In this document: positions 1-7,847 of the stretch, piece by piece
Position numbering within the stretch: the first letter of the stretch is position 1
How the letters are laid out: every line of letters starts with the position of its first letter
Source: T1Sed10-7 sp046483565
GTDB lineage: Bacteria > Actinomycetota > Nitriliruptoria > Nitriliruptorales > Nitriliruptoraceae
Direction of reading: 5' to 3'
DNA: 9,726 nucleotides
Assembly (NCBI GenBank): GCA_046483565.1
Contig: JAWOCZ010000016.1
Span: 1 to 9,726, forward strand
Notes under the pieces: model-generated
Database searches by the model: none
Told to the model about the DNA's origin: nothing
What the model saw: the letters and a program-made list of their open reading frames with translations, nothing else
Program-made: the position numbers and the translations under genes

Positions 1-3000
1 ATGTCGACCTCGCGTTCGACCGGCTCCCCGGTCAGATCACCGATCTCCTCCTTGAGCAGCTGGGAGTACATGTCGAAACCGACCGCCGCCACGTGGCCCG
101 ACTGCTCAGCGCCGACCACGTTGCCGGCACCCCGGATCTCGAGATCCCGCATCGCGATGGCCAGACCCGAGCCCAGCCGGGCGTGCTCAGCGATCGTCTT
201 GAGCCGCTCGTAGGCCGGCTCGGTGATCGACGCCCCCTCGGGGAACAGGAAGTAGGCGTAACCCCGCTCCGACGAGCGTCCGACCCGGCCGCGGAGCTGG
301 TGCAGCTGCGAGAGCCCCAGGAGGTCGGCGCGTTCGATGATGAGGGTGTTGGCGTTGGGGACGTCGAGACCGGACTCGATGATCGTCGTCGAGACCAGGA
401 CGTCGATCTCACGGTCCCAGAACCTGACCATGACCCGCTCGAGCTGTCGCTCGTCCATCTGGCCGTGGGCCACCTCGACACGCGCATCGGGCACGAGCTC
501 GACGATGCTGGCCGCCACCCGGTGGATCGAATCGATCTGGTTGTGGACGTAGAAGACCTGCCCGTCACGCAGGAGCTCGCGACGGATCGCGAGCGCCACC
601 TGCCCCTCGTCGTAGGGCTGGACCGAGGTCAGCACCGGTTGACGGTCCTCGGGCGGGGTCTCGATCACCGACAGGTCCCGGATCCCGGACACGGCCATCT
701 CCAGGGTGCGCGGGATCGGCGTCGCGGACATCGACAGCACGTCCACCGAGGTCCTGAGCTGCTTGAGCTTCTCCTTCTGGCTCACCCCGAAGCGCTGCTC
801 CTCGTCGACGATGACGAGGCCGAGGTCCTTCCACTGCACCCTGGCGCCGAGCAGCGCATGGGTCCCGACCACGATGTCGACCGTGCCGGCCGCCAACCCG
901 TCCAGGACCCGGCGTTTGCCCTTGTCGGTGACGAAGCGGCTGAGCTCCTCGACCTCGACCGGGAAGCCGGAGAACCGCTCCCGGAAGGTCTCGAGGTGCT
1001 GCTGTGCCAGGATCGTCGTGGGGACGAGCACCGCGACCTGTTTGCCGTCGAAGATCGCCTTGGCCGCGGCCCGCACCGCCACCTCGGTCTTGCCGAACCC
1101 GACGTCACCCGCGAGCAGCCGGTCCATCGGCAGCGGGGCCTCCATGTCCTGCTTGATCTCGTCGGCGACGGTGAGCTGGTCGTGGGTCTCCACGTGGGCG
1201 AAGGCGTCCTCGAGCTCGAGCTGCAGCTGCCCGTCGGGGGCGAAGGCGTGACCGGGGGCATGCATCCGAGCGGCGTAGAGGCGGATCAGCTCCGCCGCGA
1301 TGTCACGGACGGCCTTGCGCACGCGGTGCTTGGCCCGTTCCCACTGCGCGCCGCCAAGCGACATCACGCTCGGGGTCTCGCCGCCCTGGTAGCGCGCGAT
1401 CGCGTCGACCTGGTCGGAGGGCACGTACAGCGTGTCGCCGTTGGCGTACTCGAGCAGCACGTAGTCGCGCTTGGCCCGCCGGCCGTCGACACCCGTGAGC
1501 TCCCGGGTGACCATCCCCTGGTAGCGACCGACCCCGTGGGTGCGGTGCACGACGGCGTCACCGACCTCGAGCTGCAGCGCCGTGTCCGCCGCCGTGCTCC
1601 GGGTGCCCAGGCGCCGACTGGCCCGCCGCCGCCGCGGTCCGAACAGGTCCCAGGTGCCCAGGACGGCGAGGTGGAGCTCCTCCGAACGGAACCCGGTCCT
1701 CAGCCGGCTGACCACCACCTCGACCCGTGCCCCGTCCGGCTCACGGGCGACCGTCCCCGCGATCGCGGCCGGGACCCCCTGCTCGCGCAGTACGTCGGCG
1801 ATGCGCCGCGCCGGCCCGTCGGCGTCGACCGAGACGACCACCCGCTCACCGGCGCTGAGCAGGCCGCGCAGCCGCTGCGACGCGGTCACGATGTCCCCGC
1901 GGAACGAGTCCCAGGCCGCCGTATCCAGACGTGCCCCCTCGGCCGAGCCGAAGGGGGTGAGCCGCCAGCTGCGCTGCGGTCCGCGTGCCAACAGCTCCCC
2001 GGGTGCGGCGAAGCCGTCGCGAGGCGGGGGCTCATCCCCTGCCGGCGGCGTCCCGGCGCGCGCCCGCGGCGCCGTTGCCCCTCCGACGCTGGCGGCGGTG
2101 CGCCAGGCCGTGTCAGCCAGCACCTCCGCCTCCTCGCGGAGCTTGCCGGCCCGTTCCTCGAGCAGCAGCGGATCGACCAGCGCGAGCCCGGCCGAGGCAG
2201 GGAGGTAGTCGACCAGCAGGGCCGGCTCGGGTGCCAGCATCGTGACCAGCGACTCCGCTCCCTCGAAGGTCTGCCCATCGGCGAGGCGGTCGAGTTCGTC
2301 GGTCAGGTGCGGCCACTGCGCGACGGCTGCCCGGGCCCGCGAACGCAGGTCCTCGTCGAGCACGAGCTCACGGGCCGGATCGATCACGAGCTGGTCGACG
2401 GCCTCGGTCGAGCGCTGGTCACCGACGCTGAACCCCCGGAGCGACTCGACCTCGTCGCCCCAGAACTCGATGCGGACCGCGTGCTCGCCAGCGGTCGGGA
2501 ACACGTCCACGATGCCGCCGCGGACCGCGAACTCGCCCCGTGACTCGACCTGGGGTGTGCGGCTGTAGCCGAGGGTGGACAACCGGTCGGCCAGTGCCTC
2601 GAAGCCCGACCACCTCGCGGTCACCGTGAGGGGCCGCTGGTCGGCCAGGTTCGGGTCCATGGGCTGCAGCGCTGCGCGGACAGGTGCCACGACCGCCAGC
2701 AGCGGCTCGGGGTGGTCGGCGGGGTGGGTGAGTCGGTCCAGCACGGCCAGCCGCCGACCGACGGTGGCGGGCTGCGGCGACAGTCGCTCGTGCGGCAGGG
2801 TCTCCCAGGCGGGGAAGACCACGGCCCGGTCCTCCCCGAGGTAGGCGGACAGGCCGTCGGCGAGCGCTTCGGCATCCGAGGTGCGTGGCGTCAGCACCAG
2901 CAGTGGTGCGGCCTGCTCCGCCAGCAGGCTGAGCACGTACGGCCGGGCGGAGGGCACACAGACGAGGTCGTCACCGGCGACGATCGTGTCCCACGTCGTT

Positions 3001-3095
3001 CGGCCTGGCCGCAGCGCAGCGGCCAGCGCACCGACGGCGAGCCCCGGGTCGAGGACGTCGTCGACGGAGCGCGGAGCATCAGCGGCAGCTGCCAA
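1..3095 (-). CDS. mfd: Transcription-repair coupling factor Mfd (3' end cut by window edge)
   Basis: Mfd is an ATP-driven DNA translocase that pushes RNA polymerase stalled at lesions off the template and recruits UvrA. About 1,031 codons are visible. In order: a UvrB-like N-terminal region (about residues 50-480); an RNA-polymerase-interacting CarD-like segment starting near 512 (GDAVVHRTHGVGRYQG); and the RecG-like helicase core with Walker A GDVGFGKTEV (663-672), Walker B DEEQ (764-767), SAT (790-792) and RGRVGR (935-940). The last visible residues (GEPVEREVD) come just before the C-terminal regulatory domain, so roughly 120-200 residues lie off the window. The frame is open throughout. 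The start is uncertain: the DUF4191 stop codon lies in this same frame just upstream, and the first in-frame ATG/GTG/TTG is the TTG at 3095, preceded by GAGGA. A Pro/Ala/Gly-rich linker near residues 330-366 makes the N-terminal half longer than in E. coli. Likely co-transcribed with the gene before it. Family call very secure; start moderately so. Confidence 0.96.
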   Translation of the reverse strand, partial: MAAAADAPRSVDDVLDPGLAVGALAAALRPGRTTWDTIVAGDDLVCVPSARPYVLSLLAEQAAPLLVLTPRTSDAEALADGLSAYLGEDRAVVFPAWETLPHERLSPQPATVGRRLAVLDRLTHPADHPEPLLAVVAPVRAALQPMDPNLADQRPLTVTARWSGFEALADRLSTLGYSRTPQVESRGEFAVRGGIVDVFPTAGEHAVRIEFWGDEVESLRGFSVGDQRSTEAVDQLVIDPARELVLDEDLRSRARAAVAQWPHLTDELDRLADGQTFEGAESLVTMLAPEPALLVDYLPASAGLALVDPLLLEERAGKLREEAEVLADTAWRTAASVGGATAPRARAGTPPAGDEPPPRDGFAAPGELLARGPQRSWRLTPFGSAEGARLDTAAWDSFRGDIVTASQRLRGLLSAGERVVVSVDADGPARRIADVLREQGVPAAIAGTVAREPDGARVEVVVSRLRTGFRSEELHLAVLGTWDLFGPRRRRASRRLGTRSTAADTALQLEVGDAVVHRTHGVGRYQGMVTRELTGVDGRRAKRDYVLLEYANGDTLYVPSDQVDAIARYQGGETPSVMSLGGAQWERAKHRVRKAVRDIAAELIRLYAARMHAPGHAFAPDGQLQLELEDAFAHVETHDQLTVADEIKQDMEAPLPMDRLLAGDVGFGKTEVAVRAAAKAIFDGKQVAVLVPTTILAQQHLETFRERFSGFPVEVEELSRFVTDKGKRRVLDGLAAGTVDIVVGTHALLGARVQWKDLGLVIVDEEQRFGVSQKEKLKQLRTSVDVLSMSATPIPRTLEMAVSGIRDLSVIETPPEDRQPVLTSVQPYDEGQVALAIRRELLRDGQVFYVHNQIDSIHRVAASIVELVPDARVEVAHGQMDERQLERVMVRFWDREIDVLVSTTIIESGLDVPNANTLIIERADLLGLSQLHQLRGRVGRSSERGYAYFLFPEGASITEPAYERLKTIAEHARLGSGLAIAMRDLEIRGAGNVVGAEQSGHVAAVGFDMYSQLLKEEIGDLTGEPVEREVD

Positions 3096-3099
3096 GGCT

Positions 3100-3104
3100 T
3101 CCTC
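3100..3104 (-). promoter_or_regulatory. Putative ribosome binding site deciding the mfd TTG start
   Basis: GAGGA on the minus strand lies 4 bases before the TTG at 3095. No in-frame ATG or GTG occurs between the upstream in-frame stop (3143-3141) and a GTG about 46 codons further in, where it would cut into the conserved N-terminal domain. The TTG is therefore the best start, although the Shine-Dalgarno match is only partial. Confidence 0.45.
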
Positions 3105-3140
3105 GTGGGGGTCGGTCAGGCCCCGTGCCCGAGCACCGGC

Positions 3141-3803
3141 TCAGCGCGGCTTGGGACGCCGTCGGTTCGCAGCGGACATGGGATCGACGCCCTTGGGGAT
3201 GGGGAGGTCGCGGTCGAGCGGCTTCAGCTTGCGCTCGAGCTTGGGCACCTCCCCCTTCTTCAGTTCCCGTGGGAGCTTGCTGAGGGTGACCTGGAGCTTG
3301 GGCAGCGGCGTCTCGTTCTCACGATCGCCCACGACGAGCGTGGTCACGGTCACCTCGCCGGTCGCGCGTTGCATGCGCTTGCGTTCCTTGGCCAGCAGAC
3401 CCTTGACCCGCTGGGGCGCACCTTCCCCGACCAGCACGATGCCGCAACGACCGACCACCCGGTGGACCATGTCCTGTTTCGCGTTGACGGCGACGGCAGG
3501 GGTGACGAACCACTGCCCGCGCAGCGACTGGAGCACCGCCGCGGCCGCACCCGGCTGGCCCTCGATCGCGGCGAACTGCGCCTTGCTCGCCCGACGGTTG
3601 AACACCGCCAGCGCCCCCAGCAGCGCGAACAGGAGCCCGAGGACGGGCATGAAGACCAAGGTCAGCACCGGCGACAAGGCTCCGAGCCCGACCCCGACGA
3701 GCAGGCCGATCACCGCCCCGAGCGCCACCCAGGGCACCACCTTCGGGTCGAGCTGGCGGACCTGGGTCCAGGCCTGCTGGAACTGCTCCAACCTCTCCCT
3801 CAC
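3141..3803 (-). CDS. DUF4191 family integral membrane protein, function unknown
   Basis: This 220-residue protein belongs to DUF4191, a family largely confined to Actinomycetota with no established function. Two adjacent hydrophobic helices (about residues 23-43 and 46-68) form a membrane hairpin after a short charged N-terminus. A soluble domain follows with the family's conserved core: EGQPGAAAAVL (81-91), TPAVAVN (101-107), MVHRVVGR (112-119) and GIVLVGEGAP (121-130). The C-terminus is rich in Lys/Arg and ends NRRRPKPR. There is no signal peptide or recognisable catalytic motif. The start is GTG at 3803, supported by GGAGG five bases upstream. It sits 48 bases after pth and 45 before mfd, so it is probably in their transcript. 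In mycobacteria the family member I recall (Rv2219) lies beside lipA, so this location is unusual. Family assignment is from recognised sequence blocks; any role would be speculation. Confidence 0.88.
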   Translation of the reverse strand: MRERLEQFQQAWTQVRQLDPKVVPWVALGAVIGLLVGVGLGALSPVLTLVFMPVLGLLFALLGALAVFNRRASKAQFAAIEGQPGAAAAVLQSLRGQWFVTPAVAVNAKQDMVHRVVGRCGIVLVGEGAPQRVKGLLAKERKRMQRATGEVTVTTLVVGDRENETPLPKLQVTLSKLPRELKKGEVPKLERKLKPLDRDLPIPKGVDPMSAANRRRPKPR

Positions 3804-3851
3804 GGGGTCCTCCTCAGCTCACGCATCACATCCGCTGGCGCGGCTCGCGGT

Positions 3852-4430
3852 TCACCTGGCGTGGTAGCGGTTCTGGGCCGGCTCCAGGCCTTCGGTCACC
3901 AGGACGCGGATCGCCTCCGCCGCGTCGGCGAGGGCGACGTCCATCGTCTCACGCTCCGCCGGTGCGAACCGCCTGAGCACGTGGTCGCGGGCCGGCATGC
4001 GGCCGGGCGGACGGCCGACACCGATCCGCACCCGCAGGTAGTCCTGGCCCCCCAACGCACGATCGATGTCCTTGAGACCGTTGTGACCGGCGTTGCCACC
4101 ACCCCGTTTGAGGCGGAGTCGGCCGGGCTCGAGGTCGAGATCGTCGTGGCAGACGATCATCCGCCCCACCGGCACCTTGTACCAGGCGGCCGCGGCCTGG
4201 GTCGGTCCCCCCGAGCGGTTCATGTAGCTCTGCGGTAGGGCGAGCACGAGCCGCTCACCATCCGCCGCCACCTCGGCGATCTCGCAACGAGCCCGCTTGT
4301 GCCGCGAGAACGCCCCGGCCAGGTCGGTCGCGAGGACACGGACGGCGTCGGCACCGACATTGTGGCGGGTGTGCTCGTAGCGCTCGCCCGGGTTGCCGAG
4401 GCCGACCACCAACCACCGGTCGTCGGCCAC
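3852..4430 (-). CDS. pth: Peptidyl-tRNA hydrolase (Pth)
   Basis: Pth cleaves the ester bond of peptidyl-tRNAs that drop off ribosomes, recycling tRNA in the cytoplasm. The protein starts VADDRWLVVGLGNPG and is 192 residues, close to E. coli's 194. Equivalents of the E. coli active-site residues are visible: Asn in GLGNPG, the catalytic His in TRHNVG, Asn in SYMNRSG, the catalytic Asp in HDDLDL, and Asn in GGNAGHNGLKD. The C-terminus is complete (TGA at 3854-3852). An ATG 12 codons upstream (4466) would add a non-conserved extension. The GTG at 4430 is preferred because GGAGG lies five bases before it and the length then matches the family. It follows rplY by 57 bases, a common pairing of translation genes in bacteria, and probably shares its transcript. 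Confidence 0.96.
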   Translation of the reverse strand: MADDRWLVVGLGNPGERYEHTRHNVGADAVRVLATDLAGAFSRHKRARCEIAEVAADGERLVLALPQSYMNRSGGPTQAAAAWYKVPVGRMIVCHDDLDLEPGRLRLKRGGGNAGHNGLKDIDRALGGQDYLRVRIGVGRPPGRMPARDHVLRRFAPAERETMDVALADAAEAIRVLVTEGLEPAQNRYHAR

Positions 4431-4435
4431 GACGT

Positions 4436-4440
4436 CCTCC
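4436..4440 (-). promoter_or_regulatory. Ribosome binding site of pth, supports the GTG start
   Basis: A perfect GGAGG on the minus strand, five bases before the GTG at 4430, with a second GGGAGG just upstream of it. The alternative ATG at 4466 has no comparable site, which is why the shorter start is chosen. Confidence 0.7.
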
Positions 4441-4487
4441 CGCCTCCCGCGGACGACCGCGAGCATGCCCCGGCCAGCGCCCGCTGA

Positions 4488-5156
4488 TCAGACCTCCTCG
4501 CCGACCGGCTCCTCCTCGGACTCCTCGCCGATCAGCTCCGGCTCCTCGGCCTCGATCCCGGCACCCTCCTCGAGGGCCTCCAAGGCCTCCTCGGACATCG
4601 GGGCGTTGATCGTGACCACCGTCCGGTCCGGCTCGATGTCGAACTCCGCCCCCTCGGGCAGCAGCTCTGCGAGGTCCTCGACCCGCTTCACGTCGCCGAT
4701 CTCCAGGCCCTCGAGGGACAACTCGAAGTAGTTCGGTACGTCGAGGGGCTTCACCAGCACCGGCACCGTGTAGAGGATCTGGTTGACGACACCGCTGTCA
4801 TCGCCGAGATCGTCCTCGGCGGTGAGATGGACGGGCACCTCGACGGAGATCTGCACGTCCTTGTTCACGGCCAGGAAGTCCACGTGCTGCGTCCGCCCCT
4901 TGACGGGATGGCGCTGCAGGTCGCGGGCCACGGTCAGGTGCGTCTGACCATCGAACTCGAGCCGGATCAGGGCGTTGCTGCCAGCCTCGGTGTGCAGGGC
5001 GTGGTACAGCGCCAACCCATCGACGTGGACGGGCGTCGGCTCGACCCGGTAGCCGTAGACGATCCCGGGGACGCGGCCCGTCCGGCGGAGGCGCCCGGTG
5101 GCGCCCTTGCCGAGCTCTGCGCGGGGTTCAGCGGTCAGTCGGAGCTGGTCGGACAT
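4488..5156 (-). CDS. rplY: Large ribosomal subunit protein bL25, Ctc type
   Basis: bL25 binds 5S rRNA in the large ribosomal subunit. The longer, two-domain form is the Ctc (general stress) type. This 222-residue protein has the N-terminal 5S-rRNA-binding domain (about 1-95), with the family segments RAELGKGATGRLRRTGRVPG (12-31), IVYG (32-35) and HPVKGRTQHVDFL (83-95). A C-terminal beta domain follows (about 98-185: ISVEVPVHL, YFELSLEGLEIGD). The tail from about 188 is extremely acidic, with 16 Glu and no Lys or Arg in its 35 residues, as often seen in this family. ATG at 5156 has AAGGAAG closely upstream. Its 5' side is a 240-base gap from prs with two hairpins, so it may have its own promoter, although I could not identify one. 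Co-transcription with pth is likely. Confidence 0.96.
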   Translation of the reverse strand: MSDQLRLTAEPRAELGKGATGRLRRTGRVPGIVYGYRVEPTPVHVDGLALYHALHTEAGSNALIRLEFDGQTHLTVARDLQRHPVKGRTQHVDFLAVNKDVQISVEVPVHLTAEDDLGDDSGVVNQILYTVPVLVKPLDVPNYFELSLEGLEIGDVKRVEDLAELLPEGAEFDIEPDRTVVTINAPMSEEALEALEEGAGIEAEEPELIGEESEEEPVGEEV

Positions 5157-5314
5157 CGGTCTTCCTTCGCGTGGCAGGTCCCCAACGCGGGTCGGTCACC
5201 GTCGTGACGGCGGCGAGGTGGCACGAGGGGCGCGCACTCCCCCCGCCGGTCGGCCGGTCGCGCTGTGCAGCGGACCTCGATCTCGATGATGACGAACCGG
5301 GGGTGACATGCGCT

Positions 5315-5337
5315 CGGCCCGCGACGAACGCGGGCCG
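5315..5337 (-). terminator. Strong GC hairpin downstream of prs, probable terminator or processing site
   Basis: A perfect 9-bp inverted repeat: arms 5315-5323 (CGGCCCGCG) and 5329-5337 (CGCGGGCCG) around a 5-base loop. It lies about 60 bases past the prs stop and upstream of rplY. There is no U-run after it on either strand, which is usual for actinobacterial terminators. It could equally be an attenuator or RNA-stability element between prs and rplY. Confidence 0.5.
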
Positions 5338-5373
5338 TGGCGACGAAGGTACCGGGGTGCTCGGCGGCGCGGC

Positions 5374-5397
5374 AACCCACGGACCGAACCCGTGGTT
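5374..5397 (-). terminator. Hairpin overlapping the prs stop codon
   Basis: AACC-ACGG on one arm and CCGTGGTT on the other (outer ends at 5374 and 5397, 7-base loop 5383-5389) form an 8-bp stem with one bulged C. It begins within the prs stop codon (5399-5397). With the stronger hairpin 37 bases further downstream it forms a tandem pair, so it may contribute to 3'-end formation. Evidence is structural only. The rest of the 240-base prs-rplY gap shows no gene, tRNA or clear promoter. Confidence 0.35.
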
Positions 5398-6383
5398 CAG
5401 TTGTTCTCGCCCTGGAAGATCTCCGAGACCGACTGGTCCTCGAACACCGCCCGCAGGGCAGAGGCGATGATCGGTGCGATGGAGAGCACGACCAGCTTGC
5501 TGCACCGGCGCTCGGGGGGGATGGGGATCGTGTTGGTGACCACCACGGACTCGATGACCGAGTTCTCCAGACGCTCGGCCGCCGGCCCGGAGAAGATCGG
5601 GTGGGTCGCGCAGGCGACGACGCGCTTCGCGCCGCGTTCCTTGAGTAGCTCCGCCGCGCCCACGATCGTGCCGGCGGTGTCGATCATGTCGTCGATCAGG
5701 ATCGCCGTGCGACCCTCGACGTCGCCGATGACGTCGAGGGTCACGGAGACGTTGTGCTGCGCCGGGTCCCGGCGCTTGTGCAGGATCGCGATCGGGGCAC
5801 CGAGCTGACCTGCGAACTTCTCGGTCAGGCGCACGCGCCCCGCATCGGGGGAGACGATGACGCGCTCCTCGGGGTCGGTGTGCTCGACGATCCAGGACTT
5901 GAGCAGCGGCAAGGCGGTCAGATGGTCGAAGGGGTCGTGGTAGAAACCCTGGATCTGCCCCGTGTGCAGGTCCACCGACATCATGCGATCGACGCCGACC
6001 GACTCGTACATGTCGGCGATCATCCGCGCGGCGATCGACTCACGGGACTGGGCCTTCTTGTCCGAGCGTGAGTAGCCGTAGTAGGGGATCACCGCCACGG
6101 TGCGCTTGGCCGACGCCCGCTTCAACGCGTCGAGCATCACCAGCTGCTCGACGATGAAGTCGTTGATGCTCATCCCTTCGGGCATCGTCAGGTGCGACTG
6201 CAGCACGTAGGCGTCGGCGCCGCGCACGGACTCCTCGAAACGGGCGTACAGCTCACCGTTCGCGAACCGGGCCAGCTTCACCTCGCCGAGGCGCATCCCG
6301 AGGTGGTCAGCGACCTCGCGGGCCAGCTCGGGGTACGAGGACCCGGAGAAGATCATCATCCGCTTCTTGGTGACGACTTCCAT
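5397..6383 (-). CDS. prs: Ribose-phosphate pyrophosphokinase (PRPP synthase)
   Basis: Prs makes 5-phosphoribosyl-1-pyrophosphate from ribose 5-phosphate and ATP in the cytoplasm, feeding purine, pyrimidine, His, Trp and NAD synthesis and actinobacterial decaprenyl-phosphoryl-arabinose. The protein is 328 residues, normal for a class I actinobacterial enzyme. Visible signatures are PYYGYSRSDKK (100-110), the DLHTGQIQGF metal/ribose-phosphate region (138-147), VSPDAGRVR (177-185), the flexible-loop KRRD (203-206) and the PRPP-binding loop DDMIDTAGT (231-239). A TTG at 6413 would give ten more residues, but ATG at 6383 (MEVVTKKRMMIFSG) matches the usual N-terminus and has GGGGAG a few bases upstream. 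The likely -10 element at 6422-6417 would put the transcript start close to the TTG, again favouring the ATG. It follows glmU by 73 bases, the classic glmU-prs pair. Confidence 0.97.
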   Translation of the reverse strand: MEVVTKKRMMIFSGSSYPELAREVADHLGMRLGEVKLARFANGELYARFEESVRGADAYVLQSHLTMPEGMSINDFIVEQLVMLDALKRASAKRTVAVIPYYGYSRSDKKAQSRESIAARMIADMYESVGVDRMMSVDLHTGQIQGFYHDPFDHLTALPLLKSWIVEHTDPEERVIVSPDAGRVRLTEKFAGQLGAPIAILHKRRDPAQHNVSVTLDVIGDVEGRTAILIDDMIDTAGTIVGAAELLKERGAKRVVACATHPIFSGPAAERLENSVIESVVVTNTIPIPPERRCSKLVVLSIAPIIASALRAVFEDQSVSEIFQGENN

Positions 6384-6416
6384 CGACTCCCCGAGGGCGG
6401 TGGCGGTGGGCAAGCG

Positions 6417-6422
6417 ACGCTA
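6417..6422 (-). promoter_or_regulatory. Possible -10 element for prs (TAGCGT)
   Basis: TAGCGT fits the actinobacterial TAnnnT -10 pattern. It lies in the glmU-prs gap, 33 bases upstream of the prs ATG, inside the octamer CTAGCGTC that also occurs upstream of glmU. No convincing -35 was seen. The call rests on position and on the repeated rare CTAG core. Confidence 0.35.
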
Positions 6423-6456
6423 GTGCGGGATCGGTCTCGACGCAGCACCGAGGTGG

Positions 6457-7830
6457 TCAGCTCCGGCGACGTCCGGCCCAGCCCTCCTTGACCGACTGGC
6501 GCGACCGCGCGATCGCCAGGGCTCCGGGCGGCACGTCGTCGGTGATGGTCGAACCCGCTGCGGTGTAGGCGCCGGCACCGATCGTGACCGGCGCGACCAG
6601 CATCGTGTCGCACCCGACGAAGGCGTCGTCCTCGATCGTGGTGTGCGACTTCGTGCGGCCGTCGTAGTTGACCGTGATCACGCCGCACGCGATGTTCACC
6701 CGCTCCCCGACCGTGGCATCTCCGACGTAGGCGAGGTGCGGCACCTTGGAGTCCGGGCCGATCACGGCGTTCTTCGTCTCGGCGAAGGCACCCACCTTGG
6801 TCGCCCGCCCGAGCCGGGTCCCCGGACGGAGGTGGGTGAAGGGCCCCACGCTGGCGCTGTCGCCGACGACCGCATCGCTGCCCCGGGTGCTGTGCACGAC
6901 CGCATCCTCTCCCACCACGCAGTTGCTGAGGTGGGTGTTGGGGCCGATCACCGATCGTGCACCGACGGAGGTGCCGGACTCCAGGATCGTGCCGGGGAGC
7001 AGCACCGCGTCCCGACCGACCGCGACGTCGACGTCGACGTAGGTGGTCGCCGGATCGGTGATGCTGACCCCGACCTCGCACATCAGGTGCTCGAGGTGGG
7101 CACGCCGTAGCACCGCCGCCGCCGACGCGAGCTGGGAGCGGTCGTTGACACCCGCGATCTCGTCCGCGGCCGCGAGCAGCGGCGCGACCGGGGCCTCCCC
7201 AGCTGCGAGCAGCTCCACGACATCGGTCAGGTACAGCTCGCCCTGGGCGTTGTCGTCGCCGAGCTGGTCGAGCGCCCCCTCCAGCAGCGTCCGGTCGAGC
7301 AGGTACATGCCGGCGTTGATCTCATCGATGGCGAGCTCCTCGGCATCGGCATCCCGGTGCTCGACGATCCGCGCCACGGTGCCGTCGTCGGTGCGTACGA
7401 CCCGGCCGTACCCGGTGGGATCCTCCATCCTGGCGGTGAGCAGCGCCCCGCCGCGCTGCCCCGCCGCGAGCAGGCTCTCCAGCCGGTTCGCCGTCAGCAG
7501 AGGGGTGTCGCCCGGCAGGACCAGCACCCGACGGATGCTCGGATCGAGGGCGGGCATGGCCTGCTGGACCGCATGGCCGGTGCCCCGCTGCTCGGCCTGC
7601 AGGACCGTGGAGCTGTCGGTGAGCCCGCACCCAGCCACCTCGTCGGTGACCTCGTCGGCCTGGTGGCCGACCACGACCAGCACCTGCCCGAGCCCGAGCG
7701 GCCGTACCGCCTCGAGCACGTGGGCGAGGAGGCTGCGTCCCGCCGCACGGTGCAGGACCTTCGCGGTCGCAGAACGGAACCGCGTCCCCTTGCCGGCTGC
7801 GAGCACGATCGCGGCGACATCTGCGGTCAT
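6457..7830 (-). CDS. glmU: Bifunctional UDP-GlcNAc pyrophosphorylase / GlcN-1-P acetyltransferase
   Basis: GlmU acetylates glucosamine-1-phosphate with acetyl-CoA, then couples the product to UTP, giving UDP-GlcNAc for peptidoglycan and other wall polymers. The 457-residue protein is full length. The N-terminal uridylyltransferase (about 1-230) shows LAAGKGTR (10-17), KVLH (24-27), QRGTGHA (81-87), GDTPL with metal-binding Asp108, TGYGRVVR (139-146), VEHRDA (156-161), INAGMY (171-176) and GVND with Asn229. The C-terminal left-handed beta-helix acetyltransferase (about 255-457) shows hexapeptide repeats, Arg335 in LRPG, Lys353, catalytic His365 in HLAYVGDA and NYDG (388-391). The segment before NYDG reads NIACG, resembling Bacillus-type GlmU (GCG) more than E. 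coli (GAG). It lacks the long disordered tail of mycobacterial GlmU. ATG at 7830 has GGAGG five bases upstream. Its leader is unusually structured (see the 7848-7911 entry). Confidence 0.98.
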   Translation of the reverse strand: MTADVAAIVLAAGKGTRFRSATAKVLHRAAGRSLLAHVLEAVRPLGLGQVLVVVGHQADEVTDEVAGCGLTDSSTVLQAEQRGTGHAVQQAMPALDPSIRRVLVLPGDTPLLTANRLESLLAAGQRGGALLTARMEDPTGYGRVVRTDDGTVARIVEHRDADAEELAIDEINAGMYLLDRTLLEGALDQLGDDNAQGELYLTDVVELLAAGEAPVAPLLAAADEIAGVNDRSQLASAAAVLRRAHLEHLMCEVGVSITDPATTYVDVDVAVGRDAVLLPGTILESGTSVGARSVIGPNTHLSNCVVGEDAVVHSTRGSDAVVGDSASVGPFTHLRPGTRLGRATKVGAFAETKNAVIGPDSKVPHLAYVGDATVGERVNIACGVITVNYDGRTKSHTTIEDDAFVGCDTMLVAPVTIGAGAYTAAGSTITDDVPPGALAIARSRQSVKEGWAGRRRS

Positions 7831-7847
7831 GGGTCCCTCCAGGGTGC

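Noticed and set aside
93..2543. 816-codon plus-strand open frame antisense to mfd, and a 508-codon one at 2712-4238
   Set aside because: They lie opposite strongly conserved genes (mfd, DUF4191, pth). Their protein is low-complexity Arg/Asp/Gly/Leu sequence with no recognisable domain, typical of GC-rich codon bias keeping the antisense frame open.
4431..4466. Longer Pth starting at ATG 4466
   Set aside because: It adds 12 non-conserved residues and has no ribosome binding site; the GTG at 4430 has a perfect one.
6384..6413. Longer Prs starting at TTG 6413
   Set aside because: The extension is not family-like and would begin almost at the predicted transcript start; ATG 6383 gives the normal N-terminus.
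6682..6690. GlmU Ala-Cys-Gly where E. coli has Gly-Ala-Gly next to the acetyl-CoA site
   Set aside because: Cys at this position is familiar from Gram-positive GlmU such as that of Bacillus, so it is ordinary variation.
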